In this document: in pieces, positions 58,401 to 64,000 of the stretch
Layout: each line of letters begins with the position of its first letter
Numbering within the stretch: position 1 is the first letter of the stretch
Notes under the pieces: generated by a model
What the model was told of the DNA's origin: nothing
The model's database searches: none
What the model saw: the letters and a program-made list of their open reading frames with translations, nothing else
Assembly (NCBI GenBank): GCA_021521415.1
Contig: JAIQDT010000231.1
Location: 124,001 to 188,000, forward strand
Origin: Bidens hawaiensis
Lineage: Eukaryota > Streptophyta > Magnoliopsida > Asterales > Asteraceae
Direction of reading: 5' to 3'
Length of the DNA: 64,000 nucleotides
Translations under genes and position numbers: made by a program

Positions 58401-58554
58401 GTACCCGTGTTTGGGATATTTAAATACTTACACTTTTTCCGCTGTTATTTACTCTGGACTTGTTTTAAATACAAAGAATCGTTTGGTTTTAAATTTTTGT
58501 GAATTTGTGGAGGTGATTACCAACTGTAGGATTCCCGGGATTCGGGGTCTTACA
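55485..58554 (+). repeat. Gag-only gypsy 3' LTR
   Basis: 3070 bp, TGTAACGTTCG...GGTCTTACA, same internal arrays as the 5' LTR, one more TTGGGCCTTGGGCCAA unit, a longer C run at about 55721-55730 and a longer (TA)n at about 57513-57535. Confidence 0.93.
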
Positions 58555-58559
58555 ATATA

Positions 58560-59760
58560 TCATCTTGGTCTATAATGAATCTTAATTGAAGTTTAATAAT
58601 ATTAGTTAAACATGTGATCGATTTTTAATAAGTAAAGGTTATGTTGCAATTATCACTTGATGAGGAATGTTAGATTACTCTTAATAGATACCCAAAGTGC
58701 CAAGCTAACAATAAGCTAAGAAATTTCTAGTCTTTTGAGGCCTTGGTGAACATTAAAATAGACACCAAGTTTCGAGTTTGACGGTAAGCCATTGAATTGC
58801 CACTCTTGTGAGGGCTTGGTTGATAAATTATGAATCTTTAAAAGAAACACTAAGTTACGAGCTTGATGATAAGTTGAGGAATTGTCATTCTTGTAAGGGC
58901 TTGGTAAAATAACATAAATCCTAATATAAACATAGACCAAATGACTTATTAGTAGTAAATAATCATTTTAGATTGGCAACTATTGTCAATGTTTGTGGAA
59001 ACGGATTGTTGATGTTCATCCACTAAAATCAATTAATTACTTGTTAACTGAGTGTGAAACATAATCTACTTTAAACAGATCTTGGGTGGTTATTACATGA
59101 GTTCTATAATCATTTAAGAGTTGTGCAGATTAATACTTGGTAATGCAAGGTTAACCCCTTACAACTCAACTAATGTTAATTGGTATTTTGTGTATGATGT
59201 AAAAGTTATTTTTACTAAATATCAAGGGTAATTCACTTAGTAATTAAGGGATTACCTAATCTTTAAAGTGATTTATCTTATGAATATTTATTATAAACTA
59301 CTTTCTTACATAAAATGATGTTTTAGTGGATATCATGAAGTTATGCATATCTATTTCTTTAATTATCATGGATTAACAAGACTTAGGAATAAGGTGTTAA
59401 TCCTATATTTAATCACCATAGCAAGCTCACATCACATGCTTACTAGCTAATTGTTAAACCAAGTTAAGAGGAGTTTGAACCAAGATAACACACTTTTATC
59501 CTTGATCTTCTATCAAAAAATATAAAAATCCAAAAATATTGTCTTTAATTTCCTTTTAAAATTTTACTTGTCAAACCAAAACCAATATGATATTCACTTT
59601 CAGCTGAAATAAATAAAACGATTTAGTAGTAAAAATCAAACAAGTTCGTTCGTGGATTGATACTTGGTTCTTACCTATACTTTACTACATATATGATATG
59701 TACACTTGCCTATTTGTGTGTGGTTTAGTTAAGATGAGAATCATTTTTATAAATTTAAAA
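58560..59760 (+). mobile_element. Athila/Tat-style LTR, right part
   Basis: Continuation of the LTR from 50558. Near the end, GTGGATTGATACTTGGTTCT and TATGTACACTTGCC (about 59656-59710) resemble the 3' part of Athila/Tat LTRs. The exact end is uncertain; no primer site follows, so this is a 3' or solo LTR. Confidence 0.5.
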
Positions 59761-61899
59761 TGAGACATTGTGTGAACAAAACCTTTGAAAAACTTAACAA
59801 CTTTTTCTACACCAACAAGCATGCATCACTTATATAGGGCAATATAAATTTAGTTATAAGTTTGTTTTTGGTATAATCTTTTGGACATTATTTTGTTAAT
59901 GGCTAAATTTGCAATATGTTGGTCATTAGGATACTACGCTTGAATGGACTATGTTTGAACTTAACAGACTGCGTGCACTTTTGTTTAAACTTATCATAAA
60001 CCAAATGAACTTGACAACAATATAATTGGTTTAAGAAACCTACAACAGTAGCCATACAGACCATAACATTTGGCATTTGAAGCAAACCATGCATAACAAC
60101 CGAGTTTGTCTATTATAGCAATTGCATACCATTTGACCATATCGATACTTATATACCATAAAAGTTGTCATATTGCAAATTTAATAAAATAAAAGACAAG
60201 AAATTGAACAGTTGACCGTATCCTGAAATCAAAAGACATAACAACTGATCAGTTCATTTGTTGTTCCTTCTAAGTAACACTTCTATATCTTCATCAACAT
60301 TTCTTGCTTATCTATTGCAGCAATTGCATGCCATTTGGCCATATATTGATATACCATTGATGTTTAGGTATAAATCTTGTATTCATATATGTTATTTTAT
60401 AGTTTTTATACGATACTTCAAGCATGCTTTTGTAGTTTAGGTAATTGAGTATTAAATATACTAATTGAATACAATTAGGAGCATGCTTTGGAGTCTCGGA
60501 AAGATCGAATGATATAAAATGAGTTGAAGAAAATACATGTAATAATGGGTTGTCAACATGGAATGGATAAAATGACCCAACAAGCTAACGATGTTGTCCT
60601 ATGAGTTCAAATGTGTTTTGTGACTTTGACAGAACACAAGAAAAGGAAAGAATTTAAGGATCCTGAGGAAAGGAGTAAAAAAATTAAGTCACAAATGACC
60701 ATTTTGAGGGGTGCGAAAGATAGGAGCCCTAGATGCTGTTTACTGCCATTGAGGGATTGATTTAGAACAATAAGATGAGCGATAATCTACCATGAATCAT
60801 TCCCAGGTGTAGGAATGTAAAAAGTAGGGGGATAGTTTCTTTCATGTTTTACTTTGAATAAAAAATTTTTGTAACCCTTTGTTTATGATCGTGTGTATAA
60901 AATGTTAGTATTGTTTTGAGCTGTAATTGTTGAGATTTCCTTGCATCGTTGAGTTTGTGAGATGATTATTGCTATTAGGATTACTTCATGCTAGGGTTGC
61001 TTACTGTTCTTAGTTTATGAAGCATACAATTCTTCTTGATTCATAGATTGAAGGTTTTCTTGCACCTGTTACGTATGATAGACGTTTGTTGATGCCTATA
61101 CTTAAGATTCTTTTTATAAAACCTAGAATATCAATGGTTGTTTACTTAAGTCAAATTATTCGTGTAGAGATTGAATATATGTTTTTATAGATCTGAACCC
61201 TAGGAGTGATTCAGTTTTCTTTAATTATCTATTTCAAATCATTGCCTACTAGTGTGATAAGCCCACACTCAAGAAAACTTCATAATTGTTTATATATAAT
61301 TGTTTTGTAAATAGTTTAAATAAAAAAATGAAGGTATAACATTAACCACATGTTCCTCTGAATTTGATACTCGACTTACCCTGTCTACAGTATATTTAGG
61401 TTTTTGCATGATCACGACGACACAATCATCAACCATAATAGCTTAGCAATTGCAAAGATAAATCAAACCAAAGACATAAGATTTGAACAATTGACCCTAT
61501 CCTGAAATCAAAAGACAACATATAATTTGTTTTATTTTAGTAATTATAACTATAAGTACTTGGTTGTTGATACATGTGATCTGTATTGGCATTAATGTAA
61601 TGCACTTTATCTATTGCAACAATACATGTGTACCATTTGTTGGATAATAATAATTTTAGAAAGCTGCTTTTCTAACAAATAAATATAAGTTAATTGAATT
61701 GAATTGTTAAAGAATAAACCAAAGAATGTATACCATAATACTATTAACAGTTGAGTAGCATTATTGCATTAATTACATACAAGTAATTTGTCTATTACAA
61801 AGTTGTTCTGAGAATTAATCAAACAACTGATTTAGGTAACAAGTCATATAAAAGGCAACATTGTCATGACAAATTACATTAAAGAACTGATTTATAAGA
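59761..61899. other. Non-coding DNA with dispersed diverged repeats
   Basis: GTCTATTATAGCAATTGCAT (60106) recurs as ATCTATTGCAGCAATTGCAT (60310) and more weakly near 61608; TATCCTGAAATCAAAAGACA occurs at 60219 and 61498. These suggest fragments of one old repeat family that I cannot name. No gene seen. Confidence 0.45.
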
Positions 61900-62938
61900 T
61901 CAACTATTTTCTTTTTCTTAGTAAATCCTTTCTTCCACTTGTCCTTTGAATTATAATTGGAAGTCAAGAGCTAAACAATCATCTTCTTCCATATCAGGTG
62001 AATGTTCCAAAATATTATCATTAACTGGTGAAGTCTTCATTTGATCGATGACTTCAAAGTCAGTATACCATTCCGAACTTAACTTTGTAACATAACATTG
62101 GGCATGAATTCCTCGGCCATTTCGGCATCCGAAGTCACATATTGTGAGGAAAAGCTAGCAAGGTCAATGCGTAGTGCCCACGATATAATTGGCAGTGATG
62201 TGGTTGTTGGCCACGAACCCAATCGAAGGAACCACTAGATCAAACCGACCCTCGCGACCAAAAGAGTTAGAAACAGGCCGATAGTTTTTGGTTGTAAAAG
62301 CAACTGGTGGATTAGAGTTTTCGTGAAATGAACGAAGAAATAGATCATGGCTCTTAGGTTGCAAAAAAGGTCATGAAATATAGGGGTGGCTTGGTGGTTC
62401 GTTATGAGAAAGTTTCAATTGATGTGCCAAGACCACATAGGAACCAATATAGTTTATCAGTTTCCACCAACTGTTGTCTTAAAACCGACAATTGATCACA
62501 TATGTTTTGAATTCCCAGCCAAATCAGCAACGGAGCAGGTGCCTTTGCTGGTTTGGCGGAGTTAGTCACGAAGATTTTGTATACGTTCAATAGAAGTGTA
62601 ACTATTTGCTTGTTCAAAAGTAAGCCAGATTTTGTGAGCAATTGAGATAAATAGAATTTCTGCCATTGCTTCTTCCGAAAGTGATTCATTAAGAATGACT
62701 ATGATATTCTAATCATCTTTAATCCATGAGGCAAATAGGGGATTAAGAGAGGTTTTATCGCCCTTGATGATTTCAGTGGTTCGAATAGATGAGAAACCAT
62801 CGACATGGTATAGTAGGTTTTGAAAGAATAGAACATGTAACATCTGATTATTCTAGATAAGGTAATTCAATGGAGTAAATTTGCTAGTGAGTAGGTGAAA
62901 GACAGTATTCATCGATGCCGTGCTGTTGGAAGATGCCA
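61900..62938 (-). pseudogene. Ty1/copia gag relic (minus strand)
   Basis: A possible start ATG at 62938 (MASSNSTASM). Then, over shifting frames: NPLFASWIKDD near 62720, LSEEAMAEILFISIAHKIW near 62660, and WLGIQNICDQLSVLRQQLVE followed by TDKLYWFLCGLGTSIETFS (62525-62402), a typical copia gag helix region. The C-terminal part near 62364-62150 is degraded and the frame is lost toward 61900. No protease or pol follows. Confidence 0.75.
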
Positions 62939-63062
62939 TGGAGGGATGAGAAAGGTGAACGGAGAAGAGGAAAAGACGTGGGGTAGAAATCAATGAGATA
63001 GGATGCGAGGAGAGAGAGCCGAAAGAGGTGAAGGATCATTATTAGGCTTTTGATATCAAGTG

Positions 63063-63190
63063 TTAGGGGGTGTTTGTTTGGGTCTGAATGACTCCTTTCA
63101 GATCTGAAGTCTGATTCGGTCAGATAATGAGGTGTTTGGCTTGTTTAAAGATCTCATCTGAATGGCTGAATGAACATCTGATTCGGTCAG
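63063..63190. mobile_element. MITE-like fragment
   Basis: GGGGGTGTTTGTTTGGGTCT near 63065 followed by repeated TCAGATCTGAA / CTGATTCGGTCAGAT words (63108, 63179) is the style of short hAT-like MITEs in eudicots. A second inverted end was not found, so it is probably truncated. Confidence 0.35.
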
Positions 63191-64000
63191 ATTACATATG
63201 GAGCTGAATGATAAAGAGGACCATAATACCCTGACCAAATCAACGTTTTCTTGCTATCCTTCTTTTCTTCTGGCCAGACAGAATACCACCATCCATTCCT
63301 CGCTTGATTTCAATCTGATTCCAAGCATAAATAGGTATGATTTTTGTTTCCTTACTCGATTTCTGCCCTTATGTTTCCCCACCCTCTTCAATTCCTGTTT
63401 CACAATCTCTAGGGTTCGAACGGCTAGGCCTAGAAGCTAGGATTTATGGTTAGAACGGCTAATTGATGCAATTTGGTTGAATCTTGCTTTTATATTAACA
63501 ATTTGATTCAAATGGCTAATTGATGTTTTCACCATTTGATGATATGGAAAGGTATCTGGGTTTATTGGGATGAATTTGTAACTGACATTAGGGAATTATC
63601 TGCTTTTGTTTAAGGTTCAGATTCCCCAGCTGCTATATGTCATGTGTAAGTCTTTGCTCATGTTATTTTTGTATGTAGTAACAATAGTAGCCTTTCTGGT
63701 TATTTTTAACAGAAAGGTGTAATCAGTATTTAGCATATGTGATTAGTTTTCACATCTTGCTAATCTTTGAAGTATGCAAGTTTTATTAGTTTCAATTTTG
63801 CAGATATTTGCAGTTGCTTTGGATAAATAAAAGTGGTCATTAGTTGAATTTTTACTTTATCTTCTTATACCGGAAAAGTGGTCACTTGACGGAAATGTCA
63901 TTAGATTACAAGGTATGATGTTATTACTGTCACCACCTTTAACATAGAAGGCAACCGATTTTGTTATGATATTTGTATGTTTAAATCAACATGCAGTTGA
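63191..64000 (+). other. Possible 5' end of a gene leaving the window
   Basis: A CT-rich stretch (63238-63330) ends at AAATAG|GTATGA (about 63333), a fair splice donor, and later AAG|GTTCAG (about 63614) and CATGT|GTAAGT (about 63643) could bound a short exon. No convincing protein start. Could equally be chance. Confidence 0.2.

Larger units (their letters stand above)
50559..58554 (+). mobile_element. Non-autonomous Ty3/gypsy element with gag only and 3-kb LTRs
   Basis: LTRs 50559-53594 (3036 bp) and 55485-58554 (3070 bp), perfect target duplication ATATA (50554-50558, 58555-58559), primer site TTGGTATCAGAGCC (53597), broken gag, and G-rich tract TAGGGGGATAGACT before the 3' LTR. Only 1.9 kb of internal sequence: the gag frame runs directly into 3' untranslated sequence and pol is absent. 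The LTRs differ by roughly 1-2% by eye plus a repeat-number change, so insertion is fairly recent but older than the element at 12952. Depends on enzymes from a relative. Confidence 0.93.

Noticed and set aside
63198..63440. 80-codon frame as a protein-coding exon
   Set aside because: Ser/Phe-rich translation of a CT-rich leader-like stretch; a splice donor-like site near 63333 would interrupt it. Kept only as a possible gene start.

Overview
This is a stretch of nuclear genome from a flowering plant, most likely a eudicot. It carries a Cassandra-type LTR with an embedded 5S promoter, Ty1/copia and chromodomain Ty3/gypsy elements primed by initiator tRNA-Met, a MITE, and a decayed DUF247 gene. 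Asteraceae is only a guess from the style of the LTRs. I see no intact host gene. Apart from relics, the only intact coding regions are the 1480-residue polyprotein of a very young gypsy element (15473-19915) and a 243-codon zinc-knuckle frame of a non-autonomous gypsy element (43262-43993, minus).

Layout. 1-3682: a partial Cassandra LTR, a foldback MITE and degenerate tandem repeats. 3683-8330: a complete but dead Ty1/copia element (copia-1). 9195-24360: an old minus-strand copia relic split by a gag-only copia element (copia-2, 10245-22528), whose own 3' LTR is split by an intact Tekay-like gypsy (12952-22248) with near-identical LTRs. 24784-26225: DUF247 pseudogene. 26640-28048: gypsy gag relic. 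28049-29613 and 47400-49640: plus-strand remains of a gypsy family called X here. Inside these lies a minus-strand X element (29614-47399) with only a small gag-like frame. It has been hit by a solo-LTR-like insertion (29811-31822) and by a composite element (34440-42949) carrying three LTRs of two kinds and a long decayed unknown reading frame. 49640-59760: an Athila/Tat-style LTR split by a gag-only gypsy with 3-kb LTRs (50559-58554). 59760-64000: dispersed repeats, a minus-strand copia gag relic, a MITE-like end, and perhaps the start of a gene leaving the window.

Most notable signal. The LTRs of three gypsy families (Tekay-like, X, and the gag-only 3-kb-LTR family), plus two partial X copies, share one architecture in the presumed RNA leader. 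It consists of a splice-donor-like GTRAGT, a T-rich loop closed by complementary CCCC/GGGG (GCCC/GGGC in one family), family-specific hairpins (tandem arrays in two families), then ACTCACT followed by a short hairpin whose stem changes on both sides between families, then an acceptor-like CAG. This looks like an LTR-borne leader intron packed with conserved RNA structure. Family X LTRs also contain a tRNA-like cassette with A box, B box and T-run terminator, a parallel to the 5S insert of Cassandra.
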